From Aurantiacibacter arachoides (GTDB lineage Bacteria; Pseudomonadota; Alphaproteobacteria; Sphingomonadales; Sphingomonadaceae), in NCBI RefSeq assembly GCF_009827335.1, contig NZ_WTYH01000001.1, positions 1,674,001-1,738,000 on the forward strand: a DNA stretch of 64,000 bases, in the 5' to 3' direction. Position 1 is the stretch's first letter; each line of letters opens with the position of its first letter. Made by a program: the position numbers and the translations under genes. Below are positions 8,271-16,704 of this stretch, one piece after another. The notes below the pieces were generated by a model that had not been told where the DNA came from, ran no database searches, and was given only the letters and a program-made list of their open reading frames with translations.

Positions 8271-9078
8271 AAACGGAACGAGCGATAAAGGCGCCTTCGT
8301 CTGGTACGAACTGATGACGCCCGACCCGGCAGGCGCCAAGGCGTTCTACGATGCCGTGATCGGCTGGGACGTGCATGGCGGCGGGCACACCATGCCCAAT
8401 GGGCGCGAATACCGGATGATCGCGCGTTCGGACGGCAAGGCGGCAGGCGGTGTGCTGACGCTCAGCGCGCAGATGCAGGCTGGCGGTGCGCGCCCGGGGT
8501 GGATCGGATACATCTGCCACCCGGATGTCGACGCGGCGGTGGAAGCCGTTATCGATGCCGGGGGCAGCGTGCATATGCCGCCACGGGACATGCCCGGCGT
8601 CGGGCGCATGGCCATGGTGGCAGACCCCTGGGGTGCGGCGTTCTACGTGATGGACCCCGCCCCGCCCGCCGATGATCCCGACGCCAAGAGCGATGTCTTC
8701 GATTACGAAAAGCCTCAGCATTTCCGCTGGAACGAATTGCAGAGCGGGGACCCGGAGGCGGCAACCGGGTTCTATACCGGCCTGTTCGGCTGGCGGCAGG
8801 AAGGCTCGATGCCGATGGGCGACCTTGGCGATTACCGCTTCCTCTACCAGGGTGACGGGATGATCGGCGCGGTCATGCAGGCGATGCCGCAAGGCGGCGG
8901 CAGCGGCTGGACCCCCTACATCGGCGTCGACGACATCGACCGCGCCGCAAGAGCCATCGTCGATGGAGGTGGCCGCCTCTTCGCCGAGCCGCAGCAGATC
9001 CCCGGCGGGGAATACAGCGTCAATGCCAGCGATCCGCAAGGCGCCGCCTTTGGCCTCGTCGGCCCGCGCAAGGAGTAA
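8260..9078 (+). CDS. tandem VOC-domain protein
   Basis: Two VOC domains in 272 aa: about 12-130 (FVWYELMTPDPAGAKAFYDAVIGW ... DPWGAAFYVMDP) and about 148-270 (FRWNELQSGDPEAATGFYTGLFGW ... DPQGAAFGLVGP). The internal duplication is plain, with FYxxxxGW in each half. The start at ATG 8260 is set by AAGGAGG 9 nt upstream and gives an 11-nt overlap with the GST gene. Fused VOC pairs occur in glyoxalase-like and hydroxylase-partner proteins. The substrate is unknown. Confidence 0.88.
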   Translation: MTSENGTSDKGAFVWYELMTPDPAGAKAFYDAVIGWDVHGGGHTMPNGREYRMIARSDGKAAGGVLTLSAQMQAGGARPGWIGYICHPDVDAAVEAVIDAGGSVHMPPRDMPGVGRMAMVADPWGAAFYVMDPAPPADDPDAKSDVFDYEKPQHFRWNELQSGDPEAATGFYTGLFGWRQEGSMPMGDLGDYRFLYQGDGMIGAVMQAMPQGGGSGWTPYIGVDDIDRAARAIVDGGGRLFAEPQQIPGGEYSVNASDPQGAAFGLVGPRKE

Positions 9079-9082
9079 GGCC

Positions 9083-9562
9083 ATGATCGACAAACTTGCC
9101 ACCGTCCTGTGGTTCGATGGCGATGCCGAGGAAGCCGCCCGGTTCTATGCCGCGACCTTTCCGGATAGCATCGTGGGGGAAATCTTCCGCGCGCCGGGCG
9201 ACTATCCATCGGGCAGCGAGGGCGACGTGTTGACCGTCGCTTTTACCGTTCTCGGCCGCGCCTTTTCCGGCCTAAACGGCGGCGACATGTTCAAGCCCAA
9301 CGAAAGCGTCAGCTTCATGGTGGTGACCGAGGACCAGGCCGAAACGGACCGCTACTGGGATGCCGTGGTCGGCAATGGCGGGCAGGAAAGCATGTGCGGC
9401 TGGTGCAAGGACAAGTGGGGCTTTTCCTGGCAAATTACCCCGCGCACCCTGCTGGAATCGCAGCAGGCCGGCGGTGAGGAAGCCGCCCGCGCCTTTGCCG
9501 CGATGATGCAGATGCAGAAGATCGACGTCGCCGCCATCGATGCGGCGAGAAAAGGAGACTGA
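9083..9562 (+). CDS. VOC family protein, PhnB-like (3-demethylubiquinone methyltransferase-like fold)
   Basis: 159 aa, starting four bases after the tandem VOC gene with AAGGAG just upstream of ATG 9083. The opening LATVLWFDGDAEEAARFYAATFPDS, the central FSGLNGGDMFKPNESVSFMV and CGWCKDKWGFSWQITP are the signature of the PhnB-like family annotated as 3-demethylubiquinone-9 methyltransferase-like. The helix near the C-terminus (AARAFAAMMQMQKIDVAAI) is typical of this subgroup. The name is structural; it is not expected to act in ubiquinone synthesis. Function in the operon is unknown. Confidence 0.9.
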   Translation: MIDKLATVLWFDGDAEEAARFYAATFPDSIVGEIFRAPGDYPSGSEGDVLTVAFTVLGRAFSGLNGGDMFKPNESVSFMVVTEDQAETDRYWDAVVGNGGQESMCGWCKDKWGFSWQITPRTLLESQQAGGEEAARAFAAMMQMQKIDVAAIDAARKGD

Positions 9563-9564
9563 CC

Positions 9565-10290
9565 ATGACACGCAGGATCAGGGGTTCGGTCTTCGTCTCG
9601 CTCGACGGCGTCATGCAGGCACCCGGCGGCCCAAGCGAGGACCCGACCGGCAGCTTCGCCCACGGCGGCTGGCTGCCGCAGTTCTTCGACGGCGAGGTGG
9701 GCGAGGCCATCGACCGCTTCTTCGGCACCGACTACGCGCTGCTGCTCGGTCGCCGGACCTACGAGATCTTTGCCGCCTACTGGCCCTACGTGGGCGGCGA
9801 GGCGACGGGTATCGGCGAGGTGTTCGACAGGACCGGCAAGGACGAGGGCGAGGTTGCCGCCATCGCAATGGGCGAGGCATTCACCCGCGCCGACAAGTTC
9901 GTGCTGACGAGCCGCCAGCCCGACCTCACCTGGTCGAACAGCCACCGCCTGGGCGATCTCGATGCCCTGCGCCGCATAAGGCAAGGCGATGGCCCGGACC
10001 TGCTGATCCAGGGCAGCAGCTCGCTCTACCCGCAGTTGCTTGCCGAAGGGCTGCTCGACGAGGTGACGGTGATGACCTTTCCGGTCGTGATCGGACAGGG
10101 CAAGCGCGCCTTTGGCGAGGGCACGCCCGCGCTTGGCCTAAAGGTTATCGACCACAAGGTCACCCCTTCCGGTATCGTCATTGCCACCTACGCGCCCGGC
10201 GACCCGGTCGTGCATGGCTGGGCCGGACCGCAAAGCGACAGCGCCCGCGAACGCGCCCGCGTGCAGGCGATCGAAGACGGCACATGGTAG
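9565..10290 (+). CDS. dihydrofolate reductase-family protein (RibD C-terminal domain)
   Basis: Stand-alone RibD_C/DHFR-like reductase of 241 aa. RIRGSVFVSLDGVMQAPGG opens the fold. LLLGRRTYEIFAAYWP and LLIQGSSSLYPQLLAEGLLDEVTVMTFPVVIGQGKRAF are the NADPH-binding core and the C-terminal strand pair of the family. These proteins reduce small heterocyclic or keto substrates with NADPH, but most stand-alone members have no assigned substrate. It starts 2 nt after the previous stop and belongs to the HxlR-divergent operon. Confidence 0.9.
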   Translation: MTRRIRGSVFVSLDGVMQAPGGPSEDPTGSFAHGGWLPQFFDGEVGEAIDRFFGTDYALLLGRRTYEIFAAYWPYVGGEATGIGEVFDRTGKDEGEVAAIAMGEAFTRADKFVLTSRQPDLTWSNSHRLGDLDALRRIRQGDGPDLLIQGSSSLYPQLLAEGLLDEVTVMTFPVVIGQGKRAFGEGTPALGLKVIDHKVTPSGIVIATYAPGDPVVHGWAGPQSDSARERARVQAIEDGTW

Positions 10291-10300
10291 GAGAGACGTG

Positions 10301-10501
10301 GTGACCGAGAAGACAAAGGGCCCGGCGTCCTACTTCCCATCCATCGAGAAGACCTACGGCCAGCCGATAGACCATTGGCTCGCCATTATCCGCGCGCGCA
10401 AGCCCGCCAAGCACATGGAACTGGTCGCCATGCTAAAGAACGAACACGGTCTGGGCCACGGCCATGCCAATGCTCTTGTAGCCCATGAAGGTGCCGCATG
10501 A
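10301..10501 (+). CDS. DUF4287 domain protein
   Basis: 66-aa protein made almost entirely of a DUF4287 domain: SYFPSIEKTYGQPIDHWLAIIR, KHMELVAMLKNEHGLGHGHANALVAH. A GTG start at 10301 is preferred because GGAGAG lies 6 nt upstream; a GTG one codon earlier is possible. The stop overlaps the start of the DUF899 gene (ATGA). DUF4287 proteins have no proven function and are often found beside DUF899, PhnB-like or AHSA1-like genes, as here. Confidence 0.85.
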   Translation: MTEKTKGPASYFPSIEKTYGQPIDHWLAIIRARKPAKHMELVAMLKNEHGLGHGHANALVAHEGAA

Positions 10502-11199
10502 CCGGGCTGAGGCCCGCTGCCAAACTTGCCGAACTGCGTAATCGCCCTCTTCCCGGCGAAAGCGCCGCCTATGCCGAGGCGCGCAAGGCCTTGCTGGCCG
10601 AGGAGATCGCGGTTCGCCGTCACCTCACCCGCCTTGCCGAACAGCGCCAGGCGTTGCCCGATGGCCCGGTCGTCCAAGAGGATTACCGATTCAGGGATGC
10701 AAGCGGCAAGGAGGTCGGGCTGATCGACCTGTTCGGTGAACGCGATAGCCTGGTGGTCTATTTCCAGATGTACGGGCCCGAACGCGCACAGCCCTGCCCC
10801 ATGTGCACCAACTTCATCGCCGGGGTGAGTGGCAACGTCGTCGACATCCAGCAGCGCGCCGCCTTCAAGGTCGCGGCGCGCAGCCCGGTCGAACGCCAGC
10901 AGGCCGTGGCCCAGGACCGCGGCCTGCCGCCCATCGATTTCGTGCAGAGCCTGGGCGATGCATTTGCCATCGATCACGGCGCGCTTGATCCGGACGACGG
11001 CGCCGAATCCCCCGCACTCATCGTTTTCCGCAGGGATGGTGACGTCGTGCGCTATTTCTACGCTGCCGAAATGCCGGCCGAAGCTGCCGACCCGGGGCAG
11101 GACCCGCGCGGCCCGGTGGACATCGCCCCGCTGTGGAACGTGCTCGACCTGACGCCTCAGGGGCGCGGGGCCGACTGGTATCCCAAGGTTCACTACTGA
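10498..11199 (+). CDS. DUF899 family thioredoxin-like protein
   Basis: 233 aa. The N-terminal LRNRPLPGESAAYAEARKALLAEE and the core RFRDASGKEVGLIDLFGERDSLVVYFQMYGPERAQPCPMCTNFI are diagnostic of DUF899, a thioredoxin-fold family. The cysteines in CPMC correspond to a CxxC site, so a thiol redox role is plausible but not shown. The C-terminus has DVVRYFYAAEMP and LWNVLDLTPQGRG. It overlaps the DUF4287 gene by 4 nt. Confidence 0.9.
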   Translation: MTGLRPAAKLAELRNRPLPGESAAYAEARKALLAEEIAVRRHLTRLAEQRQALPDGPVVQEDYRFRDASGKEVGLIDLFGERDSLVVYFQMYGPERAQPCPMCTNFIAGVSGNVVDIQQRAAFKVAARSPVERQQAVAQDRGLPPIDFVQSLGDAFAIDHGALDPDDGAESPALIVFRRDGDVVRYFYAAEMPAEAADPGQDPRGPVDIAPLWNVLDLTPQGRGADWYPKVHY

Positions 11200-11218
11200 C
11201 GTTGGCGGAGAACTCCTG

Positions 11219-11839
11219 ATGAGCGACTACACCCTGTTTTTCAATCCGATGAGCCGCGCCGTCATCGCACAGTGGGCGTTCGCAGAGGTGGGCGTGGAGC
11301 CTGACCTGGTGCAGGTTGACTGGGAGACCAGGCCCGCATCGCTCACCGATGCCAACACCATGGGCAAGATTCCCACGATCATCCACCACCACAAGGGCCA
11401 CGATCACGTGGTCACCGAAGCGGCGGCGATCTGCCACTACCTGGCCGAATGCGAGGCACCCGACCTGCTCCCCAGCCCGGAAGAACGTGCGAACTACTTT
11501 CGCTGGCTGTTCTTCGCCGCCGGCCCGCTGGAGGCGGCGATAACCAGCACCAGCATGGGCTGGACACCCAAGGACGCCCGGCAGGAAATGACCGTGGGGT
11601 TCGGCACCCTCGAACGGGCGGTGGAGGCGCTGGACAGTCATTTGCTGCGCCACGCCTTCGTGTGCGGTGATCGCTTCACGATGGCGGATGTCTATATCGG
11701 CAGCCAGGTCGTCTGGGGGATTGGATTCGGCACCCTGCCCAAACGCGAAAGCTTTGGCGCCTATGCCGCGCGGTTGGCGCAGCGCGAGGGCTATCGCCGG
11801 TCGATGGGTGCGCTGAGTGGAGGCGGCGAGGACACCTGA
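11219..11839 (+). CDS. glutathione S-transferase family protein
   Basis: 206-aa GST, the second in this operon. The N-terminal domain has NPMSRAVIAQWAFAEVG at the glutathione-site helix, MGKIPTI with the cis-proline, and TEAAAICHYLAE for gamma-glutamyl binding. The C-terminal domain has the conserved CGDRFTMADVYIGSQVVWG. An SD-like GGAGAA precedes ATG 11219. The 18-nt gap from the DUF899 gene keeps it in the operon. Electrophile substrate unknown. Confidence 0.9.
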   Translation: MSDYTLFFNPMSRAVIAQWAFAEVGVEPDLVQVDWETRPASLTDANTMGKIPTIIHHHKGHDHVVTEAAAICHYLAECEAPDLLPSPEERANYFRWLFFAAGPLEAAITSTSMGWTPKDARQEMTVGFGTLERAVEALDSHLLRHAFVCGDRFTMADVYIGSQVVWGIGFGTLPKRESFGAYAARLAQREGYRRSMGALSGGGEDT

Positions 11840-11869
11840 CCCCTCGCTTTCGTTGCCACGCTGCGCCAC

Positions 11870-12754
11870 ATGGAGTGCATGGTCGCCCCGCCCTTTTCCG
11901 ATCCGGTCGAACTGCTGCGCCGGCACCTCGTCCGCCGCGTCCGTTCCACCTTCAACGATGCCTCGCAGGGCGAAGCGCCCGTCGCCATTTCCGACGAGGC
12001 ATTGTTCGCGCGCGACACGCCGATCCGCATGGTCCACGCCGACATCGTGGGGATGCTGGTGGGCGGCATGGCCTCGCTGCTGCTGCAGATGCTCCACCCC
12101 CACGCATTGCAGGGCGTGCTCGATTTTTCCGATTTTCGTGCCGACATGCACGGCCGCCTGCGCGCCACCGCCCGCTTCATCGCGGTGACCACCTACGGCC
12201 ATCGCGACGACGCCGAGGCCGCGATCGCACGGGTCAACCGCATTCACGAACACGTCCACGGCACCCTTCCCGACGGCACGCCCTATTCCGCGCTCGATCC
12301 GCGCACGCTGGCCTGGGTGCACCTGGCCGAGGCGACGATGTTTCTCGAGGCCTATCTCGTCCACGTCCGCCCGGATATGCCGATGACCGAGCAGGACGAA
12401 TACTTCCGCCAGTTCGCGATTATCGGGCGCAGGCTGGGTGCTGATCCCGTGCCCGAGAGCAAGGCCGAGGCGCAGGCCATGTTCCGCGACTTGCGCGCAG
12501 ACCTTCGCTCCGGCCCCGAAGCGCGCGAGGTGGCGGCGCTGGTGGTTTCAGGCCGGATCGAGGGCGCGATGACCGGGGTGCAGCCGTTCCTGGCCGACGC
12601 CGCCGTGGCGCTGATCCCGCCTTTCGCGCGCACCATGCTGGGGCTGGACGCACCGGGCCTGCGCATGGTGCCGAGCCGCATGGTGACGCGGGCCATGGGC
12701 AGCACGCTCAGGTGGGCGTTCCGGCAGAACCCGGCCGCCCGCAGCGAACGCTGA
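11870..12754 (+). CDS. oxygenase MpaB-family protein (DUF2236)
   Basis: 294 aa with the DUF2236/MpaB core: HADIVGMLVGGMASLLLQMLHPHALQGVLDFSDFRADMHGRLRATARFIAVTTYG, then NRIHEHVHG, AWVHLAEATMF and EQDEYFRQFAIIGRRLG. The family includes the mycophenolate oxygenase MpaB and latex-clearing-type haem proteins; the conserved His residues in HPHAL and AWVHL are candidate haem ligands. It follows the operon's second GST by 30 nt and may be its last gene. Function here is inferred only at family level. Confidence 0.85.
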   Translation: MECMVAPPFSDPVELLRRHLVRRVRSTFNDASQGEAPVAISDEALFARDTPIRMVHADIVGMLVGGMASLLLQMLHPHALQGVLDFSDFRADMHGRLRATARFIAVTTYGHRDDAEAAIARVNRIHEHVHGTLPDGTPYSALDPRTLAWVHLAEATMFLEAYLVHVRPDMPMTEQDEYFRQFAIIGRRLGADPVPESKAEAQAMFRDLRADLRSGPEAREVAALVVSGRIEGAMTGVQPFLADAAVALIPPFARTMLGLDAPGLRMVPSRMVTRAMGSTLRWAFRQNPAARSER

Positions 12755-12766
12755 CCAATCGGCTCG

Positions 12767-13363
12767 TCAGGCGAACGCCTGCGCCCGGCGCAGCAGCTGG
12801 TAGGCTTCCACCACGCGCTGCAATTTCCACTCGTGGCTGCGATCCCCGCCGTTGCGATCGGGATGGTAGCGGCGCACGAGATCGGAATACCGCTTGCGCA
12901 CCTCGGCACGGTCCACCATGGGACCAAGGCCCATCGTGGTCAGCGCCTCGCGCTCGCCCGCGGTGAAGCGGCTGAAGGATTCGTGTTTCACGCCCGCGGC
13001 GGCGCGGCGCATGGCATGGGCACGTTCGCCAATCGCGTCCAGCGGATCGGCGAAGTCCGCCCAGCGGGGCGTGCCATCCACCCCGGCCGCCGGGTTGAAG
13101 GCCGGGCTTTCCGTCCGCCAGCCGGAGGCCGGGGACTGGGCCGCATAGATTTCGTCCGCGCTCATGCCCTCGAACCAGTCGTAGCCGGCGTTGAAGGCGC
13201 GCACGTGTTCCAGGCACAGCCAACGGTATTCGCCCGGCCCGTCGAAACTGCTGCGCCGCCCGCCCGGCGCGCGAAATTCGCCCGCCTCGGCGCAGTCCGG
13301 ATGCGCGCATGGGCGCCCCGCGTTCTCGTATCGGCCATGGAACTTCGTCTGACGCATTCCCAT
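12767..13363 (-). CDS. J-domain protein (DnaJ-like co-chaperone)
   Basis: 198 aa with the J domain at the C-terminus (about 140-195), the reverse of classical DnaJ. RAEVRKRYSDLVRRYHPDRNGGD contains the invariant HPD needed to stimulate DnaK. There is no G/F-rich or zinc-finger region. The N-terminal 70 residues carry a Cys-x4-Cys pair and a third Cys (CAHPDCAE, WLCLEH), typical of a small alphaproteobacterial J-protein group. It is convergent with the MpaB-like gene and divergent from bolA. Confidence 0.88.
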   Translation of the reverse strand: MGMRQTKFHGRYENAGRPCAHPDCAEAGEFRAPGGRRSSFDGPGEYRWLCLEHVRAFNAGYDWFEGMSADEIYAAQSPASGWRTESPAFNPAAGVDGTPRWADFADPLDAIGERAHAMRRAAAGVKHESFSRFTAGEREALTTMGLGPMVDRAEVRKRYSDLVRRYHPDRNGGDRSHEWKLQRVVEAYQLLRRAQAFA

Positions 13364-13398
13364 TAGGATGGGGAGCGAAACGCGTTTAGGAACCCCCC

Positions 13399-13692
13399 AT
13401 GACCGGACAGGTAGCCACCGAAATCGAGACCCTGCTGCAACAGGCGCTGAGCCCGACGCGGCTAAAAGTGATCAACGACAGTGCCCGCCACCATGGCCAC
13501 GCGGGCGACGATGGAACCGGCGAATCGCATTTCACCGTGGTGATCGAGACGCCCGTGTTCGAAGGCAAGAACCGCCTCGCCCGCCAGCGCATGGTGCTGG
13601 CCGCGCTGGGCGACATTCCGGGCCAGCGGGTCCATGCCTTTGCCATGAAATGCCTCACGCCCGGAGAAAGCGCCGCGGGAGAGCGCGCATGA
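13399..13692 (+). CDS. BolA family protein
   Basis: 97-aa BolA homologue. LSPTRLKVINDSARHHGH and HFTVVIETPVFEGKNRLARQRMVLAAL carry the class II KH-like fold. The conserved C-terminal HAFAMKCLTP has the invariant His used in Fe-S ligation with monothiol glutaredoxins. It acts with glutaredoxin in Fe-S or iron signalling, and no glutaredoxin is in the window. The next gene, a GST, starts inside the bolA stop codon (ATGA). Confidence 0.92.
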   Translation: MTGQVATEIETLLQQALSPTRLKVINDSARHHGHAGDDGTGESHFTVVIETPVFEGKNRLARQRMVLAALGDIPGQRVHAFAMKCLTPGESAAGERA

Positions 13693-14396
13693 GCATCGAG
13701 CTGTGGTACTGGCCCGAAATCCCCGGTCGCGGTGAATTCGTGCGGCTGTTCTGCGAAGGCTTCGGCATCGAATACGAGGACATGGCGCGCGAACAGGGCA
13801 CCGATGCCCTAGTCGAGCATATGCACGCACTGGAAGGCATTCGCCCCTTTGCCCCGCCCTACATCGTCGATGACGGCGTGGTGATCGGCCAGACGGCGCA
13901 CATTCTCGGCTACCTGTCGGACAAGGAAGGGCTGGGTTCGGGCGAGCCCGAGATCGACCTGCAACTGGCCCAGCTGCAACTCGACATCAGCGATTTCGTG
14001 GAGGAGGTGCATTCCGTCCACCACCCCATCGCCTCCGAACTCTACTACGCCGACCAGATGGAGGCCGCCTTCGAACGCGCCCAGCATTTCCGCGAGCAGC
14101 GCATCCCCAAGTATCTGATCCACTTCGACAACGCGCTGGCCGCCCACGGCGGACCGTTCAGCCTGGGCCAGCAGCCGACCCATGTCGACACCAGCCTGTT
14201 CCAGATCATGGAAGGGCTGGATTACATGTTCCCCCGCTACATGAAGGGGATGCAGGGCACCTGGGCCAACCTCGAAGGGTTGCAGGGGGCCGTGCCGGAT
14301 ATCGACGGCATCACCGACTATCTTGCCAGCGAGCGGCGACTGGAGTTCAACGAGAACGGCATCTTCCGCTTTTACGAGGAGCTCGATGAGCAATGA
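13689..14396 (+). CDS. glutathione S-transferase family protein
   Basis: 235-aa GST. SIELWYWPEIPGRGEFVRLFCEGFGI is the N-terminal beta-alpha unit, with a Tyr in the sigma-class-like position; PPYIVDDGVVIGQTAHILGYLSDK is the cis-proline and gamma-glutamyl region. The helical domain has FSLGQQPTHVDTSLFQIMEGL. The start at ATG 13689 overlaps the bolA stop, and the product then begins at the first strand of the fold. The frame open to 13368 is a shadow of bolA. Its stop overlaps the pirin start, so bolA-GST-pirin is one unit. Confidence 0.88.
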   Translation: MSIELWYWPEIPGRGEFVRLFCEGFGIEYEDMAREQGTDALVEHMHALEGIRPFAPPYIVDDGVVIGQTAHILGYLSDKEGLGSGEPEIDLQLAQLQLDISDFVEEVHSVHHPIASELYYADQMEAAFERAQHFREQRIPKYLIHFDNALAAHGGPFSLGQQPTHVDTSLFQIMEGLDYMFPRYMKGMQGTWANLEGLQGAVPDIDGITDYLASERRLEFNENGIFRFYEELDEQ

Positions 14397-15295
14397 GCGG
14401 CATCTTCAAGACCATCACCCCCGTCAGCCACGATCTCGGCCAGTTCACCGTGCGCCGCGCGGTGCCACAGGCGGCGTGCCGGATGGTCGGGCCCTTCGTA
14501 TTCGTCGACCAGTTCGGCCCGGCCGAACTTGACCTTGGCGCAGGGATGGACGTGCGGCCGCACCCGCACATAAACCTCGCCACGGTCACCTGGCTGCTGG
14601 GCGGCGACCACGCGGGCGCGATCGAGCATCGCGACAGCCTGGGCACCTTCAGCACTATCCGCCCCGGCACGGTCAACCTGATGACCGCGGGCCATGGCAT
14701 CGTCCATTCCGAACGCAGCCCCGGCGAAGAGCGTCAGCGCGGCGCGAGGCTCTACGGGATGCAGACCTGGCTGGCGCTGCCCGACGGTCTGGAGGAGATC
14801 GACCCTGCGTTCGAGGCGGTGAGCGACCTGCCGAGCATTTCGGGCGCGGGCGCAACGGCCACAGTCATCATGGGCGAACTGTGGGGCGAACGCGCCGCCA
14901 CCACCTGCCATGCCGAGACGATCTACGCCGAAATCGCGCTGGACGCGGGCGGCGCCATCCCCATCGACGCGGAGGCTGACGAACGCGCCGTCATGCTGGT
15001 GGGCGGCGAGGCCAGCCTCGATGGCGAGGCATTGCAGCCATACCACCTCGCCGTGCTCAAACCGGGAGAGGCGATGACCCTCACCAGCCGTGCGGGGGCG
15101 CGGGCCATGCTGCTGGGCGGCGAAGCCTTTACCAGCAAACGCCACGTGTGGTGGAACTTCGTGTCCTCCGACCGCGAGCGGATCGAACAGGCCAAGGCAG
15201 ACTGGAAGGCCGGGCGTTTTCCCGTCGTGCCGGGCGATGCGAAGGAATTCATTCCCATCCCCGAAGGCGAGCCCAAGACCGTGAGCTATCCCTGA
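14393..15295 (+). CDS. pirin family protein
   Basis: 300-aa bicupin of the pirin family. The N-terminal cupin shows FVFVDQFGPAEL and RPHPHINLATVTWLL, with the metal-binding histidines, then HRDSLG and PGTVNLMTAGHGIVHSER with the remaining His and Glu ligands. Pirins bind iron and some oxidise quercetin or act as redox cofactors of regulators. It overlaps the upstream GST by 4 nt, suggesting a redox or stress role. No regulatory partner is evident. Confidence 0.92.
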   Translation: MSGIFKTITPVSHDLGQFTVRRAVPQAACRMVGPFVFVDQFGPAELDLGAGMDVRPHPHINLATVTWLLGGDHAGAIEHRDSLGTFSTIRPGTVNLMTAGHGIVHSERSPGEERQRGARLYGMQTWLALPDGLEEIDPAFEAVSDLPSISGAGATATVIMGELWGERAATTCHAETIYAEIALDAGGAIPIDAEADERAVMLVGGEASLDGEALQPYHLAVLKPGEAMTLTSRAGARAMLLGGEAFTSKRHVWWNFVSSDRERIEQAKADWKAGRFPVVPGDAKEFIPIPEGEPKTVSYP

Positions 15296-15322
15296 GCGAT
15301 ACCTGGAGCTATCCGACACACC

Positions 15323-15808
15323 ATGAAGCACATCCTCCCCCTCGCCGCCCTACTTTTCGCCACGCCCGCGCTCGCCCAGAGCGCGGCCCCGCAGGAGCCC
15401 CGGACCATTTCCTGGCACAACGAACAGCAAACCGCACTCCACTCGCGCACGCAGGCCGATGGCTGGTCCACCCTGGAAGGCGGGGTGAAATTCCGCCGCA
15501 CCGCGGGTGACGGCACCGGCCCCGCGCCTACCGTCGCGGATGAGATCACCATCCACTACACCGGCAGCTTCACCGACGGCGAAGTGTTCGACAGTTCGGT
15601 GGAGCGTGGCGAGCCTGCCACCTTCCCGCTCGGCCGGCTGGTGCGCGGCTGGCAGGTCGCCATTCCCTACATGGGCGTGGGCGACACGGCGGAAATCGCC
15701 ATCCCGGCCGAATATGCCTACGGCCTCGAAGGTCGGGGCCCGATCCCCGGTGGTGCGACGCTGCTGTTCACCATCGAACTGCTGGCAATCCCGTCACAGG
15801 GCGCATGA
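15323..15808 (+). CDS. FKBP-type peptidyl-prolyl cis-trans isomerase, exported
   Basis: 161 aa. Residues 1-19 form a signal peptide ending ALA. The FKBP domain (about 60-155) shows ITIHYTGSFTDGEVFDSSVERGEPATFPLGRLVRGWQVAIPYMGVGDTAEIAIPAEYAYG, containing the full substrate pocket. It is expected to assist periplasmic or outer-membrane protein folding. Its stop overlaps the start of the alpha/beta hydrolase gene (ATGA). Confidence 0.92.
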   Translation: MKHILPLAALLFATPALAQSAAPQEPRTISWHNEQQTALHSRTQADGWSTLEGGVKFRRTAGDGTGPAPTVADEITIHYTGSFTDGEVFDSSVERGEPATFPLGRLVRGWQVAIPYMGVGDTAEIAIPAEYAYGLEGRGPIPGGATLLFTIELLAIPSQGA

Positions 15809-16704
15809 TCCCGAGCGAGCTCAGCCGCGTCGTGCTGTCGACAGGGGTGGAGCTCGACGTGTGGGACACCGGGCCACGCGATGCGCCGGCGCTGATCTTC
15901 CTGCACGGCTTCCCCGAGAACCACCGCACCTGGCGCCATCAGGTCGCGCATTTCTCGCATGCCTTCCGCTGCGTTGCGCCCGATCAGCGGGGTTACGGTG
16001 ACAGTTCGCGGCCCAAGGGAGCAGAGAATTACGCCCCCGCCGTATTGGTGGGCGATGTCTTCGCGCTGGCCGAAGCGCTGGGCATCGAACGTTTCACGAT
16101 CGTTGGCCACGACTGGGGCGGCGCGATCGCCTGGGCGGTTGCCATGTTCGGGCAGGCGGATGGACGGGTAGAGCGCGCCGTCATCGCCAACGCCCCGCAC
16201 CCCGCCGTCTTCCAGCGCCTGCTCCATACCGATCCCGCCCAGCGCGCCGCGAGCCAGTATATCACCGCCTTCCGCGACCCTGCCCATGATGCGCTGGTGC
16301 GCGAGCATGGCCTGGGCGCGCTGTTGCTGAAGGCCATAAGGTGGGAAGGTCGGGCGAAGAACGATCCGGCGGAAAGCGCGCGGATGCTGGCACAATGGGC
16401 CGACCCCGACCGCGCGTTCGCCATGCTCAACTGGTATCGCGGCAGCTCCATCGTGGTGCCGTCGATGGACGCTCCTTACGAAGAGCCGGAGCCGCTGGCA
16501 CTGCCGGTGCTGACGATTCCGACGCTGGTGATCTGGGGCATGGAGGACCAGGCGCTGCTGCCCGCCAACCTTGCGCTGGGCGAGCAGGTGACGAACCTCA
16601 CGCTGGCCGAGGTGCCGGCAGCAGGCCATTTCGTTCCGTGGGAAGCGCCCGACGCGGTGAACGCGGCAATGGACGGTTTCCTGGAGCGAACCGCGGCCCG
16701 TTAG
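15805..16704 (+). CDS. alpha/beta hydrolase, epoxide hydrolase/dehalogenase-like
   Basis: 299 aa. HGFPENHRTWRHQV is the oxyanion-hole strand turn typical of epoxide hydrolases, and GHDWGG is the nucleophile elbow with Asp as nucleophile, as in epoxide hydrolases and haloalkane or fluoroacetate dehalogenases. The catalytic His lies in AAGHFVPWEAP and an acid candidate in WGMEDQAL. Substrate unknown. The stop overlaps the convergent DUF2332 gene by 4 nt. Confidence 0.88.
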   Translation: MIPSELSRVVLSTGVELDVWDTGPRDAPALIFLHGFPENHRTWRHQVAHFSHAFRCVAPDQRGYGDSSRPKGAENYAPAVLVGDVFALAEALGIERFTIVGHDWGGAIAWAVAMFGQADGRVERAVIANAPHPAVFQRLLHTDPAQRAASQYITAFRDPAHDALVREHGLGALLLKAIRWEGRAKNDPAESARMLAQWADPDRAFAMLNWYRGSSIVVPSMDAPYEEPEPLALPVLTIPTLVIWGMEDQALLPANLALGEQVTNLTLAEVPAAGHFVPWEAPDAVNAAMDGFLERTAAR

